From Dysidea avara (Eukaryota; Porifera; Demospongiae; Dictyoceratida; Dysideidae), in assembly GCF_963678975.1 (NCBI RefSeq), contig NC_089275.1, positions 18,736,220 to 18,800,219 of the forward strand: 64,000 nucleotides of DNA, written 5' to 3'. The notes under the pieces are model-generated. The model ran no database searches and was not told the origin of the DNA. It saw nothing but the letters and a program-made list of their open reading frames with translations. Below, piece after piece: positions 11,786-22,894 of this stretch (positions within the stretch are counted from its first letter, which is position 1; the number at the start of each line of letters is the position of its first letter). Made by a program: the position numbers and the translations under genes.

Positions 11786-12563
11786 GGTGTTTGTGTGTCA
11801 GAGATGATCATTACAGAAGGTTCTGTATCCTTTACTAGCGAGTTGTTGAACATAATTATTTAGCTGAGCATGTATTCAAAAAAATGCTAGACAGTTAAAG
11901 CAAGACTTAATAATAATATGTACCTCATTATTAACTCTTGGTTCAAGTCAATAAAAAAACAATGATTGCTTACAATAAAGTGTTTAGTTTTGTAATCACT
12001 ATTCAACCTTATTTCTGACATTTTCAGTATGCCTTGTGTGTATTTCAAAATTTCCTCTTCATGTTAATTCCTTTTGTGTGTGTGTGTGTTTTAGGGCTGG
12101 AACAGAGGTCTAATTTTAACCCCTAAAGTTTCTTGTAAGCTACCAAAGCTTTGAGGTTTTGATGATTATGTCATGTTACTAATGTATGATCATAGTTGAT
12201 GGGTATGAAGCCATATGGTCTTACACATTATTGCAAGTGTAGTACATGATCTGGTACAACTGCTTAGACTACAATAATAGTTACTTGCTTTTAGGAAACA
12301 CTTGGCTTTTTGACTGGTTGGACATGCCAGTATTCATGGTTGTAAAGCTGTGGATAGGGTAAAACTACTTCAAAATTAGTTACAAAAAACCTTTACACAA
12401 CATTGGTAATAGAGCTTCAAAGCTTCAGAAGCACTTTCATAGGGTGCTTTGGAGGACAGACATATTTGTACATTCGTTCCCACCTTAGTATGTGACTCTG
12501 TGTGTGTGTGTATGTGTGCGCATGTACATAATAAGCTATGATTTTTGTCCTACCCCACAACAG

Positions 12564-12714
12564 GTTACAGAATATGAAGGAAGTTAAGAAAAAACGAAGT
12601 ATGGAGAAGAAACACAAAGTGATTGAGAGCAGCAAGAGTCTTAACAATGTCAGAGTGGTGTTGAAGAATCTGGTGTTTGTAATAGGATTATCGCCAAGTC
12701 TGGCTGACCCCGAG
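12564..12714 (+). CDS. CNOT4: CNOT4 copy A linker and first RRM exon
   Basis: Reads RLQNMKEVKKKRSMEKKH, then VRVVLKNLVFVIGLSPSLAD and PE. This matches the basic coiled linker and the RRM start of CNOT4 (human: VRVVQKNLVFVVGLSQRLAD). Acceptor CAACAG, donor GTATGT, ends in phase 0. This exon has no counterpart in copy B. Confidence 0.92.
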
Positions 12715-12935
12715 GTATGTGTGTGTGCGTGTGTGTGTATGTGTCACTATGTTGAATTCCCCTGTATGCCCGGACCATGTGGTGCAGACCAGGTCGGGTG
12801 TGCTGCTGATCCATCTTGGTGTTGCGAGCCATGATGGTAACCTTAAGCACCCGAGAGTATGCAGGAAACGTAGTGGTAAGTGTATATCTTGTAAGGTTTT
12901 ACTGGGTTGTGTCAGTTGAATGTACTGATTTTAAT

Positions 12936-13562
12936 TAGAGATGGACCGATACCACTTTTTACCGATACTTCCGATACGATTATTTGTACTGCCGATACCA
13001 ATACTTAGCCTAGACAAGTTTATTGTAGAAATTTCACTGTTGTGATACATAGCTAGCTATTAAAATATCACAGTAATTGATTGATCTCAGCTCAATCAAG
13101 TTTTAAAATATTCAGTTATAACAGCTAAACATGATAAACATCATTGTGAATTACTAATTTCTTGATTTGAGGTAGTTTTCTTGTAAGCTTATTGATTAGG
13201 CAATTAATTGCATGGGCGGCTGATAATTGTACAATGTTTGTTACAGCTTTGTAACCGAACCTTTTCATGAAAAAGCAAGCCAAGTAGTCATAAACTTATT
13301 TCTTGAGGAACAACTGCACTGCCATTTAGTTACAAAGGATTCACGTGCTCTAATATATTAGAATATACAACTAAGTTACTGATTTGCTCAACTAAGTTAT
13401 TAGCTACTGGAAACTTAGCTATCTGATGGTTTAATAAAAGTGGTGAGTGTCTACTGGTGGTATCTGTACCTTGTATTACCGATACCGATCCGATCCGATA
13501 CCGATCCGATACCACTGGTATCAACATCAGTACGGATACTGGTATCGGTATCGGTCCACCTT
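12936..13562. mobile_element. hAT-like MITE with GATGGACCGATACC ends
   Basis: Inverted ends: AGATGGACCGATACC at the left, GGTATCGGTCCACC at the right. Subterminal CCGATACCGATCC repeats cluster at both sides. A target duplication is not clean, so the edges are uncertain by a few bases. Lies in a CNOT4 intron. Confidence 0.6.
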
Positions 13563-14310
13563 TTGTTTTAACAGCCATTAACTTGGCTCCATCCAGTCTG
13601 TCTGGTTATTCACATTGTATTTGTGTTATGACAATTACATGTGTGGATGTTATCAAGTTACAGTGTGCTGGTGAGATAGCAAAAAAATGGCTGATAACTG
13701 TCTGTACTGTACTGTACTATCTCTGACTTGTAAATATGTTGTCTGTAAAATAAAACAAGGAGTGCTTACACTGTATGTATGTTTTATTGTGCTAACACAA
13801 CCATTACCAATGATGGCTATCCTATTCGTGTTTGGCTAAACTAAGTTGCACGACCATCATTCACATGTCTCCATTCACACTTATGTTGGAAAGCCACTTT
13901 ACATTTTCATCCAAAATAGAACCAGTGTTGGGAGTAACGCGTTACGTAATATTAATACTTTTGTGGTAACTAAGTAATATAACGAAATACGCTATAAAAA
14001 CAGGTAATATAACTCAAGTTACTTTACTTACTAATGTAACACGTTACCTAAGTAATATAGTTACTGAACGAGTCTAATATTACGTAATATTATTACTACA
14101 AGTAACGAAGTTACTAATCTCGTTAATAATCCACTGAGTAATGCCTAGCCACAACGAAGTAATGAAGCCTACTGAATGAAGCTTATTCACCAGCTTCTTA
14201 CTTATAACCCAAGATTTGCACATTGCTCAATGACGCAATCATGTCACGTGATAAGGTGGTAGTTTCACACGTGACAGCTTTAGCTGTGGACACAAAGTAA
14301 TATAATATAT

Positions 14311-14578
14311 AACTATTATATTAAAAATTTAAAATTTAAACATGAAGTAGGGATCCAAGTGATAAAAAGTAGTGAAACAAGAGATGAATGATGGTAGTTA
14401 TTACAGCATAGCTCGGTGGGAAATCCCTACTTTGGCATGGTATAGCAATTATTTTGTGATCAATGCCAAAGTAGGGATTTCCCACCAAACTGTGCCGTAA
14501 TAACTACCATCATTCATCTCTTGTTTCACTACTTTTTATCGCTTGGATCCCTACTTCATGTTTAAATTTTTAATATAC
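14311..14578. repeat. Palindromic element, family P1
   Basis: Near-perfect inverted arms of about 115 bp starting at TTAAAAATTTAAA and GAAGTAGGGATCC, with a spacer of about 35 bp. Nested in the hAT element. Flanking TA steps would allow a TA target, but this is not proven. Confidence 0.8.
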
Positions 14579-14639
14579 TAGTTTGTTTAGTTTTTGTTAA
14601 GGCATACAGCCAGCTATAAACATGTGACTGTTCTATTAG

Positions 14640-15415
14640 AGTGACTGCTGTATTAGAGTATTTCGAGTCAGCTTGCAAAGATGTGCGCTTACCCAAAATG
14701 GGCGTGGTCATCATAGTTTCGATCAATTATTGGACTATCTCAAGTCAGCCTTCCAACTTGAAGGTGTGTGGTCACTGAAATACAGCTAGCGTAAAAGGGG
14801 TGTGTCAATCAATAGATCGGTAATGCGTATATAAAGAATGGGTGTGATCTTGTGACCTATTGTGAAAGCTATCTAGTACCGGTACCTCCGTATAGTAGCG
14901 CGTAGTCTAAGCCGCATCTTAAATAATCTTGTGGCATCTATTATGCTGCTTAGAGAAAGTGTTGATACGGAAAATTAACGCCTTGATATAGTTTCGTTAG
15001 ATGAAGAGGAAGACAAGCAGCCTGATTGAAGATAAAAGAAAAGATAAGGCGCAGAGGGCACACACTCGTCGGAACCCCAAAAGGCACATCCCACTGGTGA
15101 GTTTGTTATTGTGGCGTTAAATGGTGGCCGTGCACTGCTTCATTTGGCCCCTAGGCTTGCGACTGTGGTCAGTCAGGCAGTCAGGCAGTCAGTCTAAAAT
15201 TCAAGTCTTGGTGATTTTTTAAAATTCTATATTCGGCCACCTGTAAGTGTTTTGTTGTATTTAATGCTGTTTTATGTATTGTATGGACTAGTACTATTCC
15301 GTAAAGGTGATTTTCGTCTCATAAGATATCTCTAGGATGCTTTTTAAAGGCGGAATTTTGGGCAGCGCGCGAAAATTTCACCAGGATCCTTACTTAAACA
15401 GTACGACCATACTGT
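14640..15415 (-). repeat. Inverted copy of repeat family R2
   Basis: The reverse complement of 8465-9075, including the stretch around GGTTCCGACGAGTGG. Its edge near 14640 carries module copies (GACTGCTGTATTAGAG). It rode into, or was captured by, the surrounding hAT element. Confidence 0.6.
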
Positions 15416-15513
15416 TTGATATTATTATGTATTTTGAATAGTATACAACTGCAACTAAATAGTTCTGTTGCAAGTAATATGTAATATGTAACTGTCCCAA
15501 CACTGAATAGAAC

Positions 15514-16270
15514 TGCTTAACACAACCACTGCTCCTATTGTATCCGTCACATATTTTTGGTCGTGCACATGTTGTCAACTATGGAAATGCACATACATTG
15601 CTTATTACACTAAGTCGTCTTGTTTTCAGTACATTTGACACTAATCCCCCACAATTCAATTATTCATGAACTGTGAAAATTTGTAGTTTGCACTGGATGT
15701 GTTAACAAGTATCACAATGTGTGTTTGCACGCCTCGTCGACCCTAAGGGTATGCTGAAACATTGTGTAACGATTCTTTAAAAGTTGGCAGTTCTAATCAG
15801 ATTGCTGCATTTCAAGTTGTGTATATTTCTAAGTATTCATGGCTAATGGCTTAATTGTTACTTCCAGTGATTGTGATAAAACCTGGTGTGGTGTTATACA
15901 AGTAGCACCATCAAGTTGTGGATCAGGTTAAGTAATAGTTGTAACACGGGCATAGGGGGGCTTTGCCTGAAATGTATGCCTGAGGGCCCAGCAAGGGTGG
16001 AGGACAATATGTGAAACCTGGTATATCAGTGTATCATTGTGTGAGTTAGTGTTAAGTAATGCAAGATGGAAAATTTCAATGTGCTCATTTTGTGGGAGTA
16101 AATTTTGCAATGTGCAAGGCGTCAGTAGGAAGTTTTTGTTATATAGAATGTAAGTGCAGTACGTGAAGAAATAGCTACAGTGCATGTAGTAAATAGTTAA
16201 ATTAAAATATCCACTAACTGGTGGTTGTATGTGTAACAAGGTTAATGATGTTGATTGTACTCCTCTGCAG
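15514..16270. other. CNOT4 copy A intron remainder
   Basis: No repeat family or exon recognised. It ends in the acceptor CTCTGCAG before the RRM exon. Confidence 0.4.
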
Positions 16271-16357
16271 GTACTGAAGAAACCAGGATAGTTTGGCAAG
16301 TTTGGCAGGATCTACAGGGTGGTGATTAATAACAGTACTGTATATACCTGTTCTCAG
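16271..16357 (+). pseudogene. CNOT4: CNOT4 copy A RRM exon with nonsense codon
   Basis: Reads VLKKPG, stop, FGKFGRIYRVVINNSTVY and TCSQ over 29 codons, phase 0 to 0. The TAG at 16289-16291 stands where the family has Tyr (human PEYFGKFG). Acceptor CTGCAG and donor GTAGGC are intact. Confidence 0.9.
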
Positions 16358-16461
16358 GTAGGCTATGTACATACATGTATATGGTAAAGATATTATATGT
16401 GTGTATGTATAGATAGTGTATGTGTGATTGTATTTGACAGTCCCTATAGAATGTTGTGTAG

Positions 16462-16562
16462 GGAAACAGCCTGGGGGCATACATAACATTCTACCATAGT
16501 GAAGATGCCACTAAAGCAATACAAGCTGTCAATAATGCTTACATTGATGGGAGATGTCTTAA
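16462..16562 (+). CDS. CNOT4: CNOT4 copy A RRM exon
   Basis: Reads GNSLGAYITFYHSEDATKAI then QAVNNAYIDGRCLK, covering the RNP1-like strand (GAYITF) and the second helix of the RRM. Acceptor TGTGTAG, donor GTGAGT, ends in phase 2. The exon must start at 16462, because the frame upstream has two TAG codons, which are intronic. Confidence 0.9.
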
Positions 16563-16955
16563 GTGAGTGAATGTTGTTATGTTAATCCTCACTTTTGATT
16601 ATCATTGTGATCTCATCCAAAGTGTTGTAAATGTGTTGTATTGAGCATAAGCAGTGATACTATATGTTCAAAGGACTCATTGTCCGCAAGCTATGTATGG
16701 TATATATAGTGATAGAAGGAAAATAGTCTTTTGTATGGTAGGGAAATGGCTAGTGCCACCTTGAAGTTATTGGAGTCATGGTAGATGTGTTTGTGTGGTA
16801 CATATCACCACAATGACACTGTACTAAACTTTAAAATGAAAAAGTTATTTTATTGGCTTTGTTCTGGTAAATCGTGTAACTGATGTTCATAATTGTTTTG
16901 TACAGTTTAAGTTTTGCAATTACAATTAGTTATATTATTTATTCTTCCTGTGTAG

Positions 16956-17019
16956 GGCATCATTAGGAACAACAAAGTATTGTTCACACTTCTTGGCTGG
17001 TTTGACATGTCCCAAGTCG
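16956..17019 (+). CDS. CNOT4: CNOT4 copy A RRM end and zinc-finger start
   Basis: Reads ASLGTTKYCSHFLAGLTCPK and S. This matches human ASLGTTKYCSYFLKNMQCPK and carries the first two cysteines of the CCCH finger. Phase 2 in, 0 out, with TGTAG and GTGAGT borders. Confidence 0.92.
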
Positions 17020-17183
17020 GTGAGTACTGTATAGTGTGTGTCAATGCTAGACTTGGTAGCCTTTTGTATTTGTGGTTGTGTACACATGTCTAATGTGTCA
17101 GAAGCAAGTCCTCTCCAATATTACTGGACGTACCATTCTCCCATTATAATTCTAACCCTGTATGTACATGTATGTTCTTACAG

Positions 17184-17251
17184 GATTGTTTATTCCTTCA
17201 TGAGCTAGGAGAAGAGGAAGCTAGCTTTACTAAGGAGGACATGCAACTTGG
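17184..17251 (+). CDS. CNOT4: CNOT4 copy A zinc-finger end
   Basis: Reads DCLFLHELGEEEASFTKEDM and QLG, the same as the human DCMYLHELGDEAASFTKEEM region. Supplies the last Cys and the His of the finger. Acceptor TTACAG, donor GTAGGT, phase 2 out. Confidence 0.92.
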
Positions 17252-17363
17252 GTAGGTAGCTGTATAACATGCAGTCACATGTACTAGTTTGGGAATAATG
17301 TCTTGTAGACTTGCGGTTCTGACCTGAAATATGCTTCAGTTAAGGTGGCAGTCACCTTATAAC

Positions 17364-17735
17364 CAGGGCCGCCCAGAGAAATTAAGGGGCCCAGAGTTAA
17401 AATTGGGCCCCAGGGGCAAGGAGGTTTCCATTCTGAATCACAAATTCACCCAAGAAGACCAACAACAAAAAAAAAAGTCATTACATGCTGACAATGACAA
17501 TAGCTACCCCTCACCAACCATATCTCCTTATTTATAAGCTTGCTACACTGCTCCTCTGAAGAATACTGTGACTGCTCTATTAGAGTATCTAGATCTGACT
17601 GCTCTATTAGAGTATATCGATCTTTTAAACAGGTATTCAAGGGGCCCTTCATGAGGCCTCCTGGGACCTCTTTCAGGCTGGGGCCTGGGACAAAATTCCC
17701 CAGTTGTCCCCCTCCCCCTACCGTGGGTGGCCCTG
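17364..17735. mobile_element. hAT-type MITE carrying two module copies
   Basis: Ends CAGGGCCGCCC and GGGTGGCCCTG with a perfect 8-bp duplication CTTATAAC at 17356-17363 and 17736-17743. The 372-bp interior holds two direct copies of GACTGCTCTATTAGAG at about 17569 and 17597, the second followed by TATATCGATC. Confidence 0.9.
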
Positions 17736-18075
17736 CTTATAACTTACCTGTAACCCACAAGTGTGCATGATTAGGTTAGCTATGTGGGCACGTCTTGTAC
17801 AGGGAAGTCACGGTGGAGCTGTTAATCCTTGTTGAGGTGCTTCACATGTAGAGAATACATTATAGCAACCCATCAGTACAAGTGCTTGTACAACAGAAGC
17901 TGTTATATAATGCTGTGGTGAACATGCCATTGTGAAATCCGCATTGATTATGTAACTTGTGCATATTCCTGTTGAGCAAGATTTTTCTACAATAGTTCAT
18001 GGTAACAGGACCAATTTTTGAAAGCTAATCGTGAACAGTTTAAGGAATATTCCCTTGTATAACCATCATGCTATG

Positions 18076-18856
18076 TAGAGGTGTACCGATATAAGTAAAC
18101 TAAACTGATCTGATACCGATCCGATATGAGATTGATCATTTTGAAACCGATACGATACCAATCCAATATACCGATATAATTAAATGTAGCTATTTATATT
18201 TGAGAAACACGTATATATGACTTCATTCTAACTACTGAAGACAGTCTTAAGATCATTGGCTATGCTTGGTTACCCATGGTGGTGTGGCCTCTATTCACAG
18301 CTCAGACTATAAAGCACCACAAATATTTTAATACTTTCCCCTACTAAGATTGGTCCGGATTAGTCCGGATTACTTGTAGAGATTAGTCCGGATGGCTTGT
18401 AGAGATTAGTCCGGTCCGGATTAGTCCGGATGGCTTGTAGAGATTAGTCCGGTCCGGATTAGTCCGGATGGCTTGTAGAGATGGTTGGTTGTTTTATGCT
18501 GTGCTCTTGGCATTTTATTGCTGTTTCTCTAGGCTCACCACTATGAGTGTTTGTTGTATGATGGGTAAGTATTGTGACAACAAAACAGTAGTTATGGATG
18601 CACTTATATGGCTTCACACTGAGCTTCGCACAGCGTACTCGGTGCTTTTAGACAAGGAAAATGACTACTGTTTCCCACCCTTTTTAGCCAAATAATAGGA
18701 TTTATAAAGTGGCTTGATCATTGGACAGTGTCCTTAAGATAGTTCAGTTGTATATTGGTGTATCGTATCGGTTTTTAGCAGCAATATCGGCTCCCTCTAA
18801 TCGCAATATAGTCAAAATTTCTATATTGGCCACCAATGTATATCGGTACACTTATA
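18076..18856. mobile_element. hAT-type MITE with an internal minisatellite
   Basis: Ends TAGAGGTGTACCGATATA and TATATCGGTACACTTATA are inverted. The flanking 8-mers ATGCTATG (18068-18075) and ATGCTGTG (18857-18864) differ by one base. Contains a tandem array at about 18350-18480 of GATTAGTCCGGATGGCTTG-type units in steps of 23 or 38 bp. Confidence 0.82.
18350..18480. repeat. Tandem repeat with TTAGTCCGGA core
   Basis: Repeated blocks of GATTAGTCCGGATGGCTTG plus TAGA, some with an extra GGTCCGGATTAGTCC. Located inside the hAT element at 18076-18856. Confidence 0.8.
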
Positions 18857-19396
18857 ATGCTGTGGTTAGGTTTTTTACCAGTAGAGCTGCTTTTTCCAGC
18901 GTAGTGTGAGCTTTGTGCATCCAGTATTGATTGTAATATATAGGAACATCAGCGTTAAGAATCACAAGTTACCAAAAAGGATGATTATTGCTTCGTGTTT
19001 GTTTATAAACTTACTTATTGTAATATTCTGAAACAGTATAGCGTAGTGCCGAAGATGAAATGGTCTTTTTTACACAGTGGGAACATACAGTAGGCCATGA
19101 ATTTTAGTTAATTAACGAGTTCATGAATGTTCATGACAATGTCATAAAACATGTTTCATAAATGGTTCATGACATACGCTTGGAGCAGTGTTCATGAAAA
19201 TTCATCTCTTAATTGTAAAGTTTTTTGTGCATCCTAACTGTATGTTAAACATAAACAATTGGTTGATAATTGCAGTAAATTTGTCTGACTGAAAATAGGG
19301 TCGGTTGTCTGATTGCTAAAATTATGCCAACTTGACTGCTATTGCTGGTGTACATGTTATAATACATTACCTTTACTTATCCCCTCATGTGTACAG

Positions 19397-19480
19397 GAAA
19401 CACCAAACCTATGAGTCTGCCACACTGGCTCAAGCTGCTAACACTGCTGCAGTCAGTAAAGAGCAGGATAAACAGCCACA
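19397..19480 (+). CDS. CNOT4: CNOT4 copy A exon after the zinc finger
   Basis: Completes a Gly codon, then KHQTYESATLAQAANTAAVS and KEQDKQPQ. Human CNOT4 continues GKHQEYEQKLLQELYKLNP here, so KHQ-YE is the anchor and the rest has diverged. Acceptor TACAG, donor GTACGT, phase 2 in and 2 out. Confidence 0.85.
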
Positions 19481-19574
19481 GTACGTTAAAAGGTCAGCTT
19501 GTGGTAATGTGTATCACTACATGAGTTAGTTGTAAAACATTGTAGTGTCTATCATGCAGTACGGTAGTACTGTA

Positions 19575-20427
19575 TTTAGGGATCATAGAGATTTGAGTTT
19601 TCCTAGACAAAAAAAAAATCATCCTAAAACCAGTTTCACAACTCCATCCTGGCACCTTGGCAGTATAACCAAGCCCAAAAGTGCCTTCAGTATGACCCTA
19701 AAGGCTTCCAATAAATTGTTACAAAATTTTTATTTATAAAAAATTATTCAATGGAATTTTCTACTGACTAACTGCCTGATCCCTTCAGGCAAGCATAACT
19801 CGATAACGGATGGCTAAGGCTATGAGCTTGATTTTTTCACTGTTCGACGTCGCTTCACCCCGAGACGTGCCTTTTGGCATACCACAGTATGTACAATGCA
19901 CGTGTCATGGGTTTACCTTTTTCCTCCTTTGTGTCCCATTTCTTTTTGCTGACAACCCAAGGTGCCAATTCGTGGTAGCACGATACATGGCTTCCCTACA
20001 GTACGTTGGTAAACGGGAATCGTCCGTATTTCCTTGGTGACTGGATTGATTGCAGAGACGATTCTAACACTGTTCTTTGTTTCTAACGCTGTGTAATGGG
20101 CTTAACATAACTGAAAGCGAAGCGTAATAGCCGCTACACTTTCAAGGCATTGATAGTTGGGGGTGCACAAATTGTCGTATTTTCGTGGTAACCGGATTGT
20201 TGCAGAGGAACTTCCTATATTATTTATTGTCTGTAGCGCTACGTAATGGGCTGAGCATAGCTGAAAGCAAAGCGTAATGGCCACTGCACTTTCATAGCAG
20301 TATTTGATAGCTGGGGTGCACGTTCAGACGAAAACATTAGTTCTGGCACCATCCTTTGTTTTGATGTAGTATGCATGGGTTCACCAATTGTTACAAAAAA
20401 AGTAAACAAACAAGTTTAAGGAAAAAT
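19575..20427. repeat. Dispersed repeat, family R1
   Basis: Begins with TAGGGATCATAG and runs through blocks recognisable elsewhere in the window (CCTTTTGGCATACCACAGTA, CTCGATAACGG). Related copies: about 23895-24600, 28330-28690, 51612-52262, 54598-55440 and 56815-57500. No protein is recognisable. Here it leads straight into a P2 palindrome. Confidence 0.75.
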
Positions 20428-20652
20428 GAGGAATTTTAAATTTGATTAGGGATAATAGAAAAAAAGCAGGGAAACAAGGGAAGTCGCCTACACCTGCAGA
20501 TATACTAGTGAACATTTAATCCCTAATTCAGTCTATACCCATGAATTAGGGATTAAATGTTCACTAGTATATCTGCAGGTGTAGGCAACCTCCCTTGTTT
20601 CCCTGCTTTTTTTTTCTACGATCCCTAATCGAACTTAAAATTCCTAATTTTC
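20428..20652. repeat. Palindromic element, family P2
   Basis: Arms of about 105 bp, from GAATTTTAAATTTGATTAGG through CACCTGCAGATATACTAG, inverted around a spacer of about 15 bp. Half-copies with one arm are at about 22490-22600 and 55430-55560. Confidence 0.85.
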
Positions 20653-20706
20653 CCTTAATGTAATGTACTGTACACACTTTCTTTAATTCACATGTGTGTT
20701 TTGTAG

Positions 20707-20734
20707 GCCTCTGGTTGCTCAAAAGTCTAAAGAG
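20707..20734 (+). CDS. CNOT4: CNOT4 copy A small exon
   Basis: Completes a Gln codon and reads PLVAQKSKE. Acceptor TTGTAG, donor GTTAGT, 28 nt, phase 0 out. The next segment is in the same frame after 81 bp, so the short intron could also be retained. Confidence 0.65.
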
Positions 20735-20815
20735 GTTAGTGTATGTGTGTTTGTATGGTCAGATGTGTACATTAATGATTGGTCATTGTTTAGTGTGATA
20801 GTATTCCTGAACCAG

Positions 20816-20858
20816 TTCACCTCCAGTCAGAATCAGCCTTACCTGCTACAGCCAACTG
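20816..20858 (+). CDS. CNOT4: CNOT4 copy A small exon
   Basis: Reads FTSSQNQPYLLQPTG and ends in phase 1 at GTAATG. Phase 1 fits both the next exon in this copy (22895) and copy B's 53386 exon, which begins by completing a Gly codon. That supports one ancestral gene. Confidence 0.65.
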
Positions 20859-20888
20859 GTAATGTTTGTCAGTATGTTGGTGTATACG

Positions 20889-21476
20889 CAGAGTTGGGGG
20901 TAACACATTACAAATGTAACGCGTGTAATGCATTACATAATAATATTACTTTTACAGTAACGAGTAATATAACGTGTTACATGACAAAGTAGTGAGTAAT
21001 ATGTAGCGGATATTACATCCGGAAATTGTAACGAATGTAATGCGTTACTTCCTTTTAAGGCGCATTGTATCTGGGCACGTGATTGATTGCATTTTGGGTC
21101 CAGACAAGACTGGAGATGGCGTTATAGGCACGGACAAAGAATGATAGTGTATGGGGAGTGCCCTTGAGGCCAAGATACAACAACAAAGTATGTATTTGTG
21201 GCTGAACTACACCAGAGAAACACAGGTCTCGCTTGTGTCACTTGTGGTTGTAGGCTGGTAGCTTTTACTTAGAAGGTTGGACTTACTTTATAGTTTGTAA
21301 TGAACAAATGTAATATGTAATATTGATACTAGTTACAGCCCTCAGAGTAGCGAGTAATATGTAACTCGTTACATTTTTCAGTAGGTACTAATATGTAACT
21401 GTAGCACGCTACATCGCGTAAAAATAACAAGTAATATGTAACTAGTTACATTTTTAGTGTAACGTCCCCAACTCTG
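20889..21476. mobile_element. hAT-type MITE with TAACGCGT-type ends
   Basis: Ends CAGAGTTGGGGGTAACA and TGTAACGTCCCCAACTCTG with a perfect 8-bp duplication TGTATACG at 20881-20888 and 21477-21484. The 588-bp interior is full of GTAATATGTAAC motifs near both ends and has no long frame. Lies in the intron after the PTG exon. Confidence 0.92.
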
Positions 21477-21484
21477 TGTATACG

Positions 21485-22480
21485 TGTATCCGTTACATTA
21501 TATTCACTTTATATTGAGTTATGGATGGAGATATACTTTGTGGACTGTTTCCCATATGTAAAATTGTGTGACAGGCAAATCAAAGCTGAAAATAAAACAA
21601 AAATGCTTGTGGTGTGTTTTTGTTGTGGAATTATGCTACCTGCACTATCATTCCAATTATCCCATTTAGTTGTTTCAGGTGTGAATGCTTGTTATTTTTA
21701 AGTTTTAGCCTGTATAATTGGCTGAAAGTGAGCATAGTGGCCACTACAATTTAGAGTCAGTAATTGATAACTGGGGTGCGTGTTCAGATGTAAACTTTCC
21801 ATGTGTTATTGCTCTGGATGGGATTAGGATCCAGATTAATTTTTGAGCCCCATTTATACTACGAAGGCTGAGCATGTTCCAATCTGAAAAAATTTAAACC
21901 CACAATCATAATTTGCATCAAACTAAAGGTTGTTGATTAAGTTAAAAAGGATTGTACTCTCAGGTTATTAGGAATGATAAAGTCTATAAGTGTTGGCGTC
22001 GGTGTTAGTGACTACTCTCAGCTCCATATAGTTAGTTAATGTTGATTTGTACACATATGTGTTTGCTTTGAGTCCTCATGTTGTTCTAGAGGGTGTCTTT
22101 CTGTATCATCGTCTAAACACTTTGTTGTTTCTTCATTCCGTCATTGCAGTCACCATTTTAATTAGCTGTAACTGTCCGTACCTCTATTCCATTTATTAGA
22201 GTTAAATCGAACTGCAAGGTCACAACTGTTTACACGCAGATGTGAGTCACATTGAATTGAACTGGACCACTTCAGGTAGTAGCCCATTCAAATTTGTATG
22301 GCTTAATTCGGCATGTGTTTACACTGAAGCGTTAATCGCCCAGGTTTATTTACGCCACTGTAGCTTGAATTTTGCATCTAGTGTAAATGTGCTATATATC
22401 TCTGGTGCCATCCTTCCTTGTGATGTGGTATGGGGGATTCACCAGTCATAATAAAGTTACAAAAAATGTATAAAGAAAAA
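21485..22480. other. CNOT4 copy A intron, partly R1-like
   Basis: About 21720-21800 and 22385-22480 match R1 sequence near 55250-55440 of copy B. The piece between is copy A-specific and unassigned. The two exons copy B has in the corresponding intron are not found here. Confidence 0.45.
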
Positions 22481-22489
22481 TTAAGAATT

Positions 22490-22610
22490 TTATGTTTGAT
22501 TGGGGATTATAGAAAAAAGTAGGGAAACAAGGGAGGTTGCCTATACCTGCAGATAAACTAATGAACACTTATTCCCTGATTCATGATCAGTCTACGATAT
22601 AAAATTCCTA
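22490..22610. repeat. Half-copy of palindrome P2
   Basis: Carries one arm only (GTAGGGAAACAAGGGAGGTT and CCTGCAGATAAACTA) and ends shortly after the centre. The copy B equivalent at 55430-55560 is also one arm, so loss of the second arm predates the duplication. Confidence 0.65.
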
Positions 22611-22624
22611 ATACTTGTATATTA

Positions 22625-22798
22625 CCATAATTTGCTTTTTTTATTTGTTGATTTTCATATGCAAAACGAGTACAAAAATTTCTTACACAAAAATTGTTAC
22701 ATAAGATCGAATTACTCTAATAGAGCAATCAGTAAATATTTTTGCACGAAAAATTTTATCATAAAATTTTTTTTGCACGAAAATAAAGTGAATTATGG
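22625..22798. mobile_element. TA-flanked MITE with a module copy, copy A
   Basis: Ends CCATAATTTGC and the inverted GTGAATTATGG, flanked by TA, as in Tc1/mariner-type MITEs. The middle contains ATTACTCTAATAGAGCAATC, the recurrent module. Related copies: 55578-55738 and about 27358-27533. Confidence 0.7.
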
Positions 22799-22894
22799 TA
22801 TAATAGACTATCATACAGTACAGTAGTACTGTGTAGTAGTAAGATATATGTACTACATGTATGATGGTTTATTAATGACTTGTCTGTTCTATAG

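Larger units (their letters stand above)
13923..15505. mobile_element. hAT-type element with nested insertions
   Basis: Inverted ends CAGTGTTGGGAGTAAC and CCCAACACTG with a perfect 8-bp duplication AATAGAAC at 13915-13922 and 15506-15513. Subterminal GTAACGCGTTACGTAATATT is typical of a common hAT MITE type. The interior is swollen by a P1 palindrome (14311-14578) and an inverted copy of the R2 repeat, making 1583 bp. Confidence 0.88.

Noticed and set aside
12080..12135. CNOT4 exon after the RING in the GAGGTCTAATTTTAA region
   Set aside because: Weak similarity with stops in both copies; the true exon is at 49594-49636 in copy B.
16440..16461. Two further TAG codons in a CNOT4 exon
   Set aside because: They fall upstream of a better acceptor (TGTGTAG at 16461), so they are intronic.
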